A DNA stretch of 64,000 nucleotides from positions 21,879,061 to 21,943,060 of the forward strand of contig NW_019211456.1 in NCBI RefSeq assembly GCF_002443255.2, given 5' to 3'. The notes under the pieces were generated by a model. That model saw only the letters and a list, made by a program, of their open reading frames with translations. It had not been told where the DNA came from and did no database searches. This document shows positions 52,901-63,938 of the stretch, piece by piece. The position numbers and the translations under genes were made by a program. Every line of letters starts with the position of its first letter. The stretch's first letter is position 1. This DNA comes from Varroa destructor (lineage: Eukaryota > Arthropoda > Arachnida > Mesostigmata > Varroidae).

Positions 52901-55900
52901 CCTTCATGTAAGTCGACCTTGATGGCGTCCTCCTCTTCCTTAAACACTTGCCGCGAATGATGCCGGGTTCGGCGGTGATTCAAATGAAGGTATCGATCGC
53001 ACTCACAGCACAGATTCCCGCAGTCACTACATTGGATAATAGCCGTTGTTTCGCCATCATCATGGTTATCACATAATGGTTTTTCTTGTTGTGAATCTGT
53101 AGTACACAGCAAATGAAGCATCCAAGCGTTATGGCTTAATTTCAGTCGAAATTCCACTCTTTACGGATCCCCCTAACTTGACATCATCACAGTTATGATC
53201 GTTGTCCCCTAAAACTGCGCGTGCCTATTATCCATTAATGAAATGCTTTCAAAAGATCATCGTCGTCTGATATCCTAAGGTAGATTGAAACAAAAATCTC
53301 CTTAACTTACCTTTACGATTCCATTGGCCCGATGAGAGCCGTTCTACATGTTCCTTATCGAGGACGCAGAGCGAAGCAAGACATAACCACAATGTGGGTA
53401 TCTTAATACACTCTTGCGGGTTGGCCCGAAAGCGTTTGTCTAGTCTCGTCAAGTGAATGATATTCTCAGCAATTGCGCTTTTGGCAACGCAAGCCCAGCT
53501 CTCTGTCAGTAAACCTGCGCACATATCCCTGATTAGCTGTATTATGACCTGGGCATGTTTTCTAGTTGAGCAACCACGCAGCCACCAGCGATTGCCTACA
53601 TTGTCCTTTGGATGGATAGCCGTCGCCAGACTGACCGCTGATGATGCTTGTCTTTTTAATCCCTGATCCATAGGCCCAGATGTAACAGGCCCCATATGAG
53701 AGGGGCCACCAGAGCCTTTTGTCTTAATCTGTACTGTAATTGCCTTGGCAATGCATGCTAGCAGAACATCTAAAATGCCCGGCCGATGCAAATCGAGCGG
53801 TTCCGGCTGCTCCTCTTCCCCACCAAGGCCGATGATTGAGTAGTCCTCCGTGGGTAAACTGGGCACCTGAAGGATCGAAGCTAGCACTTGTGGGGAAACC
53901 TCGGGGAGGACTCGCCGCAGCAAGGATGTCACCTGCCGCTGTACTCGCGCTGATCCCGTATGGAGCAATGAAAACAAATCTCGTAGAAGCCCAGCCTGCT
54001 GGGCTAGATATGCGCGGCCGACAGAGGAGCCAGAAAGAGCTAGCACCATCGATAACATTTCGAAACAGTATGCGTCCGACTGTGGGACCAGTTGGGATGC
54101 CGAGCTGCTTGACAGGGACAGCTCCCAGTCATCACGTACTCGTTGTGTCTCTTTTTTGATCGTAGCTACGATATGTGCGCACACCTGTCGTTGCAGCTGA
54201 GTAAGATTGCTGCGACTAAATAGTATGCCAACCATATGCTCTTTGAGATCAGTGCTGCCGTCCGTTGACGACGATGTGGTTGCCCCTCCAGAGATCAACT
54301 TTCCAAATACTTGTGACGTTAAAATACGGAACACCTTGAGTGTTTCCGCCTCGCAGTTTCCGTGCTGAATTACTTCGGGCGTTGTTATTCCTATAAGACA
54401 AACGTATCGCAAATGTTAGGCAACAATGAGAGGGTAGTTTTGATGTTCAGTTGTATTAATACGTTAATATTTCAAATTATACTTATAGATATGGAGAAAA
54501 AGTCTATTAGAATAAAAGCGCACAGTATAATTCGTACAAAGGTCAGGTATGTTTATTTGCAGTGGATACCTTCAAAAGCACTACTTCAGGTACAAGATCA
54601 AGGTTTATAGGTGGCCAACAAAGAAAAAAGATAAATTCTATATGGAGCTCACCTTTGCTATCAGGTATAGGACCTGGCTTGTCGAGAACCTTTAATTGTC
54701 GAATCCTCAACGATTGATCAAGACCTTTAAGTTCGACACGAACAACTCGAGCACCGGCTGCATTTTTTCCCGATGTTTCGACGCCCACCCAACCGGCAAA
54801 AGTGTTGCTTACTTCTTCAGTTCGCACGATCGTTAGAGAAGACTCGTCACCAACCTAGAACGAATGGCATATTGCGGTTTAATTAGCGGAACACCCGTAC
54901 AGATCATCCAGACAGCTGTTTGAAGTCCCTATCCGTTTAGCTTCAAATTCACTGCTCTACTAACCTTGAAACTGACATGTCCGACCCTATTTTGGACGTC
55001 CCTCGTGTTATCGATATGGATAGCCACATAATGTGCGTCATCACTACCGAGCGCTTTGACCTGTATAAATTTGGTTTTATTGCGGTCCTCGTCCGATGAC
55101 TCCCAGAAAGTTTCAGTCGAACCGTCCACAAGCGAATTGACCATCGCCTGCCTTGAAGATGTGGTTACTTCATACTGGGAGGTGATATCTCTCAGAAGTT
55201 GAATAGAAACACCTCGAGAATCATCTTGACTCTGCGAACAAACTCAAAGCACACAATTATTAGAGCAGAGGACGTTAGCTTTCTGGACAACTCGTCTCAC
55301 TACAATGAAATCGTTTATACTAGCTTTTAGCTGCTAAAAATAATCAGGTAATCTAAGCACTTTTGCATTGTAGTTTATGCTATTAAACAACTGAACTTAT
55401 ATCCAGAAATTAGCTAATTTTCAGCAAAGCAACAATAAAACACAGAAAATAGACCTCAGAAGTAGTACCAAGTACATGATTAAACAAACAACAATTTGGA
55501 AAGGCGACGTCCGGAGACTACTCGTAGCTACCGTGCGAAAGCACTGTCATTAAAACGAATCCTTTACAATTGCAATATCAATATTCGTGCAATATGATAC
55601 AAATTGACGAACTGATTTATTTAACAAGACTAACCCGTTGATTAGCCGTGGGCTGTTCTTCCGCGTGGCTAAGAATCTTCGAAATGTTAGAGAAAACTTG
55701 TGACGAGTGAAGGAACAGATGATCTTGAGGGGAAAACCGGAAGCACCAGCAACGAACCGCCATTTGTTGCAGGGGCGACGGTGTTCGCAGATGCGCCATC
55801 AAAAGAGAAATGGACTCGAGGAAATTGTGGAATGCCGTCTGCAGAGGCAGAGCAGTTTGCTGGCTGACTGCTGCTCGATCAGTGCATATTTTATGTAGAA

Positions 55901-58900
55901 AAGGAAAAAGATTGAAGATTCAACGTCCTTAGAAAATGAGTAGAAAATACTTACGAAGGTCATAAAGCCTCGTATTTTCATATTTCATATATGCATATAT
56001 TTTCAACTATGTATATAACCGAAGGTGGACCGAACGACACATGATTGTACGCTAACTTGACAACACGGCTATCAACATAAGTTTCGCCCCATGAAGTCGT
56101 TCTAATTTGTAATTGCTTTTTTCGTCGGTCCATAGAACTCAAGTAAGCCTCAAGAATACTTGTACATATGCCACTATTGTTGACGTATATTCGAGAGTTT
56201 GAGTACGATCGAGTACAAGCATGATGGGACTACAGGAAAACGTTTAATGAACCAATTACAAAACTAGCAAGAGGAATGCTTTCAACTATGGTAATGTAAC
56301 ATCTCTGCATCTACCAAAGGCGAGACTCTCCAGCGGATGATCGCAGAGACAGACTCCTTCGTCTTCCTTATCCTTGCTGTCGCCACGCTCTTTTTCTTTG
56401 TCCCTGTCCCGGTCCTGTCCACGGTTGGCGGCCTGTCCTAATAACCCCGCTGCCGGTTTCACTACAGTTGGTCCTGCAGCAGCTGCACCATGAATGTCCT
56501 GCATTTGCAAGACACCCGGACCAATCGGGCCACTACTTGCGCCTACGAAATGCTGCTGGCCTGCTTGTCCAGGCGCCGCAGCTTGGACGACTGCAGCAGA
56601 CGCCGCCGCAGCCATAGAGGACGCGGAGGGTCCACCAGCGCCTCCGTTAAGAGAATTACTGATACTGCTAGTGGCAGCCCCGCCGCTAGCACAAGGACCG
56701 TTATTTGTGCTTAATGAACTAACAAAGCACCATAGAATATCGTGCAGGCATGTTGCTTGTGATACGTTGTGCAGTAGCCAGCGAAGAGCCTGGAGTGCAT
56801 ATACACGGCACGTTAGGCGGCGAACAGCCTCGATCATAATTGATCGAACAGTATCAAGGTCGGCATTGAAGATCGTGACAAACTGGACTATTGGCAGGAT
56901 TCTTGAGGACTCAGTAGCAAGGGCAGCAAGACGTGACTCGGCATTGAGTAGGGTTAGCGGGGGACCTGAATCTGGTGAGGGCCGGTTCCGTCGCCAGTCA
57001 GAAATCGATATTGATACAGAACGATGAAAGGTTCGCGGTCCCAAAGGGGTGGAGGCAGCAGATGGATTGTTTGCCGTTACAACCGGTGGCATTGAATGAC
57101 GCGCACGCTCCGTCGACAACAGTTCGGCTACAGCGCCCTGTGATAGGTAGTCTAAACAAGATGAAGTGGCAACAACAGAAATAATAAATATAGTTAGTTT
57201 ACTAAGCTGTTCCTGTATTTCGTGTAGGTGTAAAATATACATTCTTAGAATGTATATTTATATATAGAATGTATCCTTAGAATGAAGTATCCTAAAAATT
57301 TATTCTCTTATCTTCGACTACGAGTGAGCAAAGATCTTATACCTTATAAGTACGAGTACTTAGCTGATTACTCTGTCCATTCTCGACCTAAGACGCTGTG
57401 GGCAAACTCAATTAATATTCGATAGTTATATAGCCCTTTTACAGCGAAAATAAAAATCGTCACTGTCGCCTTAAATAGTATTAATGCTCGTTGTCTAAAG
57501 AACTAGGGTAGATATTTACCGTGGGCGAACTGTTCAATGAGCTGCTGACTGTCCGTCCGATCTGCTCTCGCCTGTTCTTCATCAACTCCCCCCAACGACC
57601 CCAGTGAAGCGAATTCAAACTCGTTTTCAACACTGAATGGATGCTTAGTAGCACTGGAAGTTGTTCCGCTGTTATTGCTTGCAGTACCGGGTGAGCCGTC
57701 CTCTGTTGGAGCGCATCCAACTTTTGTGTTGGAAACGGTTACATTTGGCGTCCCCTTTGATGTATCACAGTTATCCCATGGACTAGATAGACTTAAGACA
57801 AACAAAGCGTTCTGCAAATGAGAACCAATGTATACACAAACACACATTAGTGTGAATCTCTATGGTAAATCGCTGTTGATCAAAGTCCTACTGTACCGGA
57901 ATACATGGTCATGTGTCCGATTATGCCGAAATATAGGTTGTGTTTAAGTGCGGAAATCCTTTTCTAAAATGAACGAATCCAAATTATAGAAAGACATTTG
58001 CCTTTAATCATACGCACTATTTAACGAATGCATATGCAGTCAGTGTAAACAACAGTAAAGCATGCGATATCATTTACTAGCATCTATCTGCCTGTAATAT
58101 CGTTGACCGTTTATTCATTTTTATGCGTTCAGCTCACCTGCATGACAACTTTTTGCTTCTCGGAAGAATCAATGGGGGAGAGAATTTCTCTTCCAAGACC
58201 CTTACCACTGTGGACCCCACCGGAGCAATGGCTGAGCAAAGTGTTTTGACTCTGCCGTCTCTTCGCGTCATTTGCCTTGTATCGAGCCCGGCAGGCTTCG
58301 CATAACAGATACCAACATGAGGTTTCAGTTCCCCCATCTCCGCAGTTACCGCTCCAGGCTGGAATGTTTTTTGTTTAGTGATTAACAATCGTGGGAAAAT
58401 GTGTCCGTTACAAATATGAATATATGTACTCTAGTAAGCTTTCTTAATTGGTAACATATAACGTTAAAGAAACGCGCGTTTAGCGTGAGTCCAACAAATA
58501 TCGGAAGCTAGATTCTTGAAAACGTCTGCACACGTCTACGTTTGTAAGTGAACAAGAGCGTGCTGAATAGCGATGCAAGGATCTTAGTGGTACGTGCATA
58601 CAAGAACATAAAAATGTACTTTGAGTTATAGTTACATACCTCCACAGTAGTTCCCAATGCTGTTGTATCCTTTTCCCCCGGACGGACCTCCACAGCCGGG
58701 GTGCGCAGCTTTCATGTGCTGCGTAACAGAGGGATGGGCAGTAATATCGCACATGTCGCAACTACCAGCGAGAGAGACGGTGCCTCCGCTGGACTCTCCT
58801 GTACGGCCACAGACGCCGTTGGAAGGCAGACCGTCTCCAATAATAGAAGATGCCATTGATGAGGCTGCGACTGCTGCGTTGCCGAACATGTTTGGAGCCG

Positions 58901-61900
58901 TCGATACCAACAATCGGCTTTTATTCCCTGAACGTCGTCGGCGATCTAAATGGCCCATTGTAGGGAAATGCACGTATTAAATAACTGCGCTTAGATCATT
59001 TGCTGTGTATATTCGAAACTCTTATGCCCATAAATGTGCTTCTCTATACTTCATAAATTGTCATAAAAGTGATGCTCTTCGATTTTGCTAGCCAGTCGCT
59101 CGTCGAAATTTCTGCCACTTCAATTTCAGGTTCACAATCTGTTTCAATTCATTAATGCAAATTTTATGGTTCTACAATACCCTTGTGGTATATATCCGAT
59201 GGCGATGCTCCAAAATCTTTAATATCTGACGACGATTTCGAGTTGAAAACCAACATACAGTTGGATAGAACGTTATTCCATAACGTCCGTAGATGAGTAG
59301 TACAAGGGTCCTGAGATGCCTTGGCCTGTAATATATTTTCAGTCCACGCTCTGAACTTTAGCTTTTGAAATCGATTATTATGGTTGGCGTTTATCATATT
59401 AACATACAATTAACCATACCTAAAATTTTCTAACAACTCTAAACATGGACTTGTCATGATGAGAGCCCCAAAGTTATTTTGGCACTTCTGTTAGGATAAC
59501 AATCTCTAAACTGTAACTTGGCCAAATAATCATCCTTTAGAGGACTGAATTGAGCAATAAAAATTGCAATAGTTGTTAGTGCTTTTTTTCGTGGTGCACT
59601 GCGCGTTGGACTCGTAAATGTTAAGCCCAGAATCACTTATTTCAACGCCTTTTTCTATTACGACAATTCTGCACGATATTACATTGTCATACTTATCTAC
59701 TTTCCGTGCAACTTACGTCTATTGACACCGTGTGGTTGGACTTGCTGTTGACAGTTATGTAAGAAGTAACACGAATCGCCTCAGGTGTCAAGCCCTCATA
59801 CCATAAAACTGCGGCAAAAACAGCTCTCACAGCTTGCGCCACAGATGGCGCCAAGGCTTCGATAGGGCTGATCCTTTTAGAGGTACTTCGTACGGCTGTT
59901 GCTACCGTGATTGATGAATTACTACTGCTTGGCGCTGACGACGTCGACGATCGATTTGGACTCGTTGATGGAGTGCGCTGGATTGCCAGCGGTGCCAGAC
60001 CCAGATCCTCCTGAAGACATTTGGCCAGTTGCGGTGATACAGGCTGCGGCGTGCGATGCCCCGCTGTAGCCGGTTGTTCGGAAAACATTTTAGCAGCACG
60101 CGGCGAGCTTGCTCTTCGTCTCGGGGTTGGCGACGTCTTTGGGGGCGTCGCCGGTGGCGTGGCACCATTCCCATTGGCCCGACTCTCTCCTATTGCTTTT
60201 ACGAGCTCTTTAACAGACACCCCTTGCAACTCAGCTGGAGGATCTCTAGCTTTCACTTCAGCGATGTGGTCTTCGTTATTCTTGAGCCAGCGCTGCAGCA
60301 CTGTCTTTGAGTGATCGTCGGGAGTGTGATTTTGTGATAATGCAATTGATGATGCTGGAGGCTGTGGTGTCGTCTGGGGCGCCCGTGCTCCCGGCTCCGA
60401 CTGTTCATGTCCGCCACCCATCTCGCTAACGGTGTTTAACGTATGCAACGACGTCGACGGGGTAGACGATAGACTGCCGAATACAAACGGGCTTACCGAG
60501 CCCGATGAGCAAGCGTCATGATCCGAAGTTCCAGAGCCAAAGGTGAAGAAGCCCTGTGACGTGGCTGAAAAGTCAAATCCTTTACTATTGTTTGCGGAAT
60601 TCTTTTCAGCGCGGGTTGTCGTTGTCGTTTCCTCGGTCTCACTGGGCGCCTCATCTGAACCCTCACCTTCTAACACCAGAAACGTGCAGCCTCCCCCCCC
60701 AAGAGCCGTACTCTGGGCGAGTGTCCACGCCTCACCGTCGGCCGTGGCACAGTAATGCTGCATTGAGTCCCTGGACAATCTCAGCCATAGGCCGTCGGCG
60801 TTTACGAGATCCTCGACAACAGTCACGTAATTCCCTAAGACAAGCATACCGATTGGATTACCAGAACGCACGGATGCCCTCGATCGAATATTGTGCCCAG
60901 ACGAACCGCTTTTTATCACCTGGTAGGTACCTGGTCCTCGACGCACAAATTGCTCCCTGACACTCTCTTGGCCCCCGTTTATCCCATTGATGTGGTGGTG
61001 ATGGTGATTCTTGCCGTCCTCGGCGCTACTTTTGTCTTCAGCAGGGATGAGTAAAGTTTTGCCGAGGTGGTTATGGTACTGCATGCACCACGCCTCATGT
61101 GCCTGAGAGGGTGACAGCCGTCGGCAGTGCTGCTGCGCAGACTCAGGTGTCAAACGAAGCCAAAGACCATCATCATTTTCTACCTGAAATTCGAATAAAA
61201 TGCAGACAAATAACATCATAAACCCTGCATGATGAGCTTGTCGAAAAGCAACCATTTCTTCCGGATGAATAGTTAACTGCAAGAAGCTAATTAATTGAGC
61301 TAATTAATTTAGTAATAAGTTAAGCACGAATAAAATCTATTCAGAGAAATGATAGCTATTAATAGAAAGGGGCTCGCGTACATAGAAAAATACATACCGC
61401 ATCGATGAACGTGATGTATCCTCCAGGAGGTACAGTTCCGATCTGTCTTCCCTGAAGCGTTGGAGCGCTTCTGACACGGAGGCCTTGCGAATCCTTAGTG
61501 TTGAACTTTCTGACTTTAGATAATGATGACGAAGTTTGGAGTTTGTTACGAACTTGAGGGGCCGGCTGTGACAACGTCGCCCCTTGGGGTAATTCTCGAA
61601 CCTCAATTACTGGATCACTTTCAATAGGCCCTCGAACCGGATAGCCATCGACAAGCGCTTTGAGCTCATAACGTCCTACGTACGATGGGGTCCAGTGTGC
61701 TGTAAACACATCTCCGACTTGACTCACCATTAAACTCTCCGTAGCCTGACGTTTTAACGGTGACATCAAACGCAGCTCTTCGAACGAGTACCTCTCATAC
61801 GCCTTCATTATAGTAATGGCGTGATAAATAAACTTGTCTTTAATCGTGGCCTCGTAGGGTACATCAGTTGGTGGGAGCAGTCCACCGAGGGCAGAATCAC

Positions 61901-63938
61901 CCTTATAGCGTACCGGAGGTCCTATGGTGGCCGTTACACAGCTAAGCTGAACGGCAAAGATCTCGACTTTTAGATTTGGAACGGTACATAGTTTAGAATA
62001 CTGATCTTTGACGATAACGGTTACAGACGACGTTATTCCTCGTTGAAGTTCTTCCCTGTTATACAGCAGCTCACATTTGAGGGGGTCAACGAATGATTCA
62101 GGTTGGAGATACCTGTTTATTCATCCGACATAAAGAGTATATTATTATTATTACTAGAACCAATTATTAAATAATACGAAAAGCACTACTTTATTTTTCT
62201 GACGTGTCATTTACTATATGTTTTGTCTTAAAGATCCTTTTTGCACCGAACGAATGTACTGTAAAAACTTGTAAGGTTTTTTGTTTGAGTTTTAATACTT
62301 ACATAGCTAATTTGGCTCCGGATGATGCGGGTTTAGTGGAAATAAATTCTTTTAAAAAAGCTTTTTCTAAACAATCCGCTTCGATAGGCACAGTGCTCGT
62401 AAGGGCTTCTTCAATCGTAGGACACCTTTGCAGAGGTAAACCTCTGCCAAGGACATGAGGAAATATTCGAAACAACTCTACGTCCACTGAATCAAATTTG
62501 ACGCCACCGTGCACGAACACTGGTTCGGGACAGAGCAACGTAGAGCAACACTCCCCCGCGAGATAGGCCAGCTCCTTCTCCAGGTGCGCGAGGCTGTTTG
62601 GCAGAACTGCCGAACTACCGTGACCCACTACCTGGCATCTAAAATGAAAAAATAGTCTTATTACTAGGATCAGTAAAAAAAAAAACGTTAGTTGTTACTA
62701 GTGATTGCTTACCTTTTTTCTTGTTTTTAGTTAATTCAAGTTAAGGACGATTTGTTGAGTTGATTTTACGCAAATAAGTACGATTCTATGCCATGGTGTT
62801 ATGGTAAAATGATATTTGCAATGATATTAGAATATATATTAGAACACTGACGCCTCGTGAAAGCAATACTTGAAAAAAAAGTCAGAAAAAGAAATCCTTG
62901 AAATCGCACAGTATTCTTCATTAACTAACCTGAATCCAAAGTTACTGTTTTTGTCATCTTTGGCATACTCGGACGCGCTCTCAAGTGAGAACAAGAGAGA
63001 ATTGCCTGGCAATACAATCGAGCCAGTCGGCCAGTTATCGCTTCCGAAAAACCGTTTAAGCACAAGCCAATAAGAATCGAAATCTTTGTCTTTGTCTCCC
63101 GAACGATCCCCTGTGTCTTTCATGGCTTCACAGTAGACGTGAAGATAGTCCTCGGCCTGTGCAGTACCACATTTAGGATCGAACTCGAGGGACATCCACT
63201 GGACATCATTAGGAAACTGGAGTCGGTACCTGGAGATGGTTGCTGGCTTGTACGGGTGATCTGATTCGACCACAGCATAATAGCGTTCGTCGAGCTGACA
63301 ATCGACTTCGCGGTGCTTTTCAAGCTTTTTGTTTATCTTAACAACGTTCTCAAGCAACTTCTTTACAAGATTTAATACTCGAACAGCAGCCGAAGTGTCG
63401 GACGATGCGATTTTCACCAATTGAGAAAATACGGCTGGTAACAACAGCGATACAAGGCTGGTACTCTCTAGTGCCGTAAGCCTTTCAGTGTCCTGTAGTG
63501 TCCCCACCTGAACAGCCTTGTAAAACAATATAAAAACATACGCACAATAACACAACAGTGGACCATTTTTCCTTAGACCATCAAGACGATTCAGCAGAAA
63601 AGGAGACATCGAAATCAATCTAAATTTTCTGTTGTAAGGAAAGTATAAGATAGCGCCCGAGGTAACATTAAACTGTAAAGCATTGGTACCTTATTCATAT
63701 AGTCGTGCGCAATGTTGACAAGTGTTTGGCTAATAGTCAGTGTCATGCTGGCTGCATCACGAGCTGCATTATGCACGCTATCACTGATGTCAGGTCCATT
63801 TGTATTACTGGATGCAGTTGCTGCTTGTGGTGTATTAAAATAGAGAATTTGAGGTATCTGCCCTCGGGAATGATTCGTTCCATTGTAACTTAATGTACAA
63901 TCAGAAAACGTGAACACTGTGTTATCCGGACCCTTCAC
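46841..63938 (-). CDS. hiw: Highwire/MYCBP2 (PHR family) E3 ubiquitin ligase, C-terminal 2,739 residues, 5' end outside window
   Basis: Twenty exons, listed separately, total 8,220 bases and keep a single frame to the TAA at 46841. The C terminus ([12 protein letters not shown]), the RING (CMICF to CPICK), the tandem-cysteine domain and the DOC domain all match the Highwire/RPM-1/MYCBP2 family. These are giant neuronal ubiquitin ligases that limit synapse growth and drive axon degeneration through targets such as DLK and NMNAT, working with an FBXO45-type F-box partner. In the human protein the C-terminal module relays ubiquitin through two cysteines and esterifies it to threonine or serine; both cysteines and the Glu and His thought to assist are present here. 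The N-terminal RCC1-like domains and first PHR domain lie beyond 64000. Introns run from 110 to 2,222 bases. Introns longer than 300 bases hold nothing I recognise. The gene reads into the window from the right and converges on the tetraspanin gene. Confidence 0.97.
46957..47519 (-). other. highwire last intron
   Basis: A 563-base intron, GTTTGT to TATTTCAG, splitting the Gly codon of the conserved sequence PAGPK. Nothing recognisable inside. Confidence 0.85.
47520..47808 (-). CDS. hiw: highwire exon s: catalytic tandem-cysteine domain
   Basis: Acceptor TTGTAAG, donor GCAG|GTTTGT. The upstream relay cysteine (VRCELE, codon 47782-47784), the helper Glu (RELVCG, 47725-47727), the acceptor-site cysteine (FFCFG, 47611-47613) and the His of CNPCH (47578-47580) are all present. 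They correspond to human C4520, E4534, C4572 and H4583 as I recall them. A Gly-rich stretch after the first cysteine is five residues longer than in human. Confidence 0.97.
47809..48868 (-). other. highwire intron between exons r and s
   Basis: A 1,060-base intron, AT-rich, with GTCAGT donor and TTGTAAG acceptor. I see nothing else in it. Confidence 0.8.
48869..49060 (-). CDS. hiw: highwire exon r: linker helix and start of the tandem-cysteine domain
   Basis: Acceptor TTTTTTAG, donor AAAAAG|GTCAGT, 64 codons in phase 0. It encodes [20 protein letters not shown] and [15 protein letters not shown], the long helix that joins the RING to the catalytic domain. The exon holds no open frame long enough to stand out by itself. 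Confidence 0.95.
49061..49758 (-). other. highwire intron between exons q and r
   Basis: A 698-base intron, GTGAGA to TTTTTTAG. Nothing recognisable inside. Confidence 0.8.
49759..49947 (-). CDS. hiw: highwire exon q: RING domain
   Basis: Acceptor ATTTCAG, donor TGCAAG|GTGAGA, 63 codons. [24 protein letters not shown] and FALCPICK give the C-x2-C, C-x-H-x2-H-x2-C and C-x2-C zinc ligands. This domain recruits the ubiquitin-charged E2. Confidence 0.97.
50378..50679 (-). CDS. hiw: highwire exon p: cysteine-rich segment before the RING
   Basis: Acceptor TTGAGCAG, donor [29 protein letters not shown] is followed by CRFCKAPL and [26 protein letters not shown], a set of paired cysteines typical of the family. 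Strong plus-strand open frames here are shadows. Confidence 0.95.
50680..52901 (-). other. Largest highwire intron in the window, GC-AG type
   Basis: A 2,222-base intron with donor GCAAGT and acceptor GAGCAG. Its interior contains only AT-rich sequence and short open frames without motifs. Confidence 0.75.
52902..53096 (-). CDS. hiw: highwire exon o: B-box-like zinc finger
   Basis: Acceptor [39 protein letters not shown] and [16 protein letters not shown] carry the zinc-binding Cys/His residues. The 3' edge appears to be a GC donor: GAAG|GCAAGT. No GT near it restores the conserved HEGCGRTK sequence. Confidence 0.95.
53311..54390 (-). CDS. hiw: highwire exon n: conserved helical region
   Basis: Acceptor CTTATAG, donor AAAG|GTAAGT, 1,080 bases. 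[40 protein letters not shown] and [19 protein letters not shown] are close to the vertebrate protein. The exon ends [20 protein letters not shown], which leads into the B-box. Confidence 0.97.
54653..54854 (-). CDS. hiw: highwire exon m: DOC domain, second part
   Basis: Acceptor GTTCTAG, donor [24 protein letters not shown] and [20 protein letters not shown] form the closing strands of the DOC domain. The intron before it is the shortest in the window, 110 bases. Confidence 0.95.
54965..55231 (-). CDS. hiw: highwire exon l: DOC/APC10-like domain, first part
   Basis: Acceptor GTTCGCAG, donor TTCAAG|GTTAGT, 89 codons in phase 0. [20 protein letters not shown] is the signature of the DOC domain, a galactose-binding-like fold also found in APC10. 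Confidence 0.95.
55635..55867 (-). CDS. hiw: highwire exon k
   Basis: Donor CAACGG|GTTAGT. It encodes [19 protein letters not shown] and [20 protein letters not shown], helices conserved upstream of the DOC domain. Several AGs crowd the 5' edge (GAGCAGCAGTCAGCCAG); 55867 is the one that keeps phase with the preceding exon. Confidence 0.8.
56315..57151 (-). CDS. hiw: highwire exon j: helical region with Gly/Ala-rich insert
   Basis: Acceptor TGTTTAG, donor TTTG|GTAGAT. It contains [15 protein letters not shown], then [20 protein letters not shown] and [13 protein letters not shown], conserved helices. A Gly/Ala/Ser-rich and then charged ([18 protein letters not shown]) insert follows before [10 protein letters not shown]. 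The insert is G+C-rich and opens long shadow frames on the plus strand. The donor is not ideal, but phase fits. Confidence 0.88.
57520..57811 (-). CDS. hiw: highwire exon i
   Basis: Acceptor TTTGCAG, donor CACG|GTAAAT. It begins [16 protein letters not shown], conserved with the family, and continues as a low-complexity acidic, Ser/Thr-rich stretch. Confidence 0.88.
58138..58358 (-). CDS. hiw: highwire exon h: second half of Cys/His zinc block
   Basis: Acceptor ATTCCAG, donor ATGCAG|GTGAGC. The correct frame reads [27 protein letters not shown] and EKQKVVMQ. The longest open frame over these bases (58134-58388) is a different one and is wrong; phase and family conservation decide the matter. 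Confidence 0.9.
58640..58945 (-). CDS. hiw: highwire exon g: first half of Cys/His zinc block
   Basis: Acceptor CATTTAG, donor GGAG|GTATGT. A basic stretch ([10 protein letters not shown]) leads to [24 protein letters not shown] and [10 protein letters not shown], a C-x2-C / H-x(n)-H pattern shared with MYCBP2. Confidence 0.9.
59181..59325 (-). CDS. hiw: highwire exon f
   Basis: Acceptor ATTACAG, donor AAGG|GTATTG, 48 codons plus one base. [11 protein letters not shown] corresponds to the conserved L-x-x-L/F-W motif that follows the linker in MYCBP2. Phase agrees on both sides. The acceptor has little pyrimidine tract, so the 5' edge could lie up to about 30 bases further upstream (CTAAAG|TTC). 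Confidence 0.7.
59717..61183 (-). CDS. hiw: highwire exon e: SH3-like repeats and long disordered linker
   Basis: Acceptor ATTTCAG, donor GAC|GTAAGT, 489 codons. [11 protein letters not shown] completes SH3-like repeat 1. [19 protein letters not shown] and [19 protein letters not shown] form repeat 2. A Ser/Thr/Pro-rich linker of about 250 residues follows, with a histidine run nearer the start ([12 protein letters not shown]). It closes with [18 protein letters not shown], conserved with vertebrate MYCBP2. The linker would be a phosphorylation target by composition only. Confidence 0.92.
61398..62112 (-). CDS. hiw: highwire exon d: filamin-type repeat and start of SH3-like repeat 1
   Basis: Acceptor TAAACAG, donor GATGCG|GTATGT, 715 bases. 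The frame is open across the whole exon although the first ATG in it is only at 61808. It carries [36 protein letters not shown] and [12 protein letters not shown], the filamin (immunoglobulin-like) fold, then [20 protein letters not shown] of the first SH3-like repeat. In the human protein this region binds FBXO45. Confidence 0.92.
62303..62638 (-). CDS. hiw: highwire exon c
   Basis: Acceptor CATTTTAG, donor GCTAT|GTAAGT. It encodes CQVVGHGSS and [20 protein letters not shown], a helical region that continues the conserved block and leads into the filamin repeat. Confidence 0.9.
62930..63516 (-). CDS. hiw: highwire exon b: conserved beta-sandwich block
   Basis: It starts after TTTTACAAG (a second acceptor nine bases further, TTCAG|GTG, would also keep phase) and ends TTCAG|GTTAGT. 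After a helical part it carries [34 protein letters not shown] and [19 protein letters not shown], a block strongly conserved in PHR proteins between the PHR2 and filamin domains. Confidence 0.9.
63690..63938 (-). CDS. hiw: highwire exon a: tail of the second PHR domain
   Basis: Acceptor CTTTCAG, donor AATAAG|GTACCA, 83 codons in phase 0. It opens with [20 protein letters not shown] and [10 protein letters not shown], the last strands of the second PHR domain, followed by a helical stretch. The exon upstream is outside the window. Confidence 0.9.

Noticed and set aside
56494..57027. Long plus-strand open frame (177 codons)
   Set aside because: It is antisense to highwire exon j; the low-complexity G+C-rich insert keeps several frames open. 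No splice or domain support.
60021..60960. Plus-strand open frames over highwire exon e
   Set aside because: Shadows of the Ser/Pro-rich coding exon on the opposite strand.
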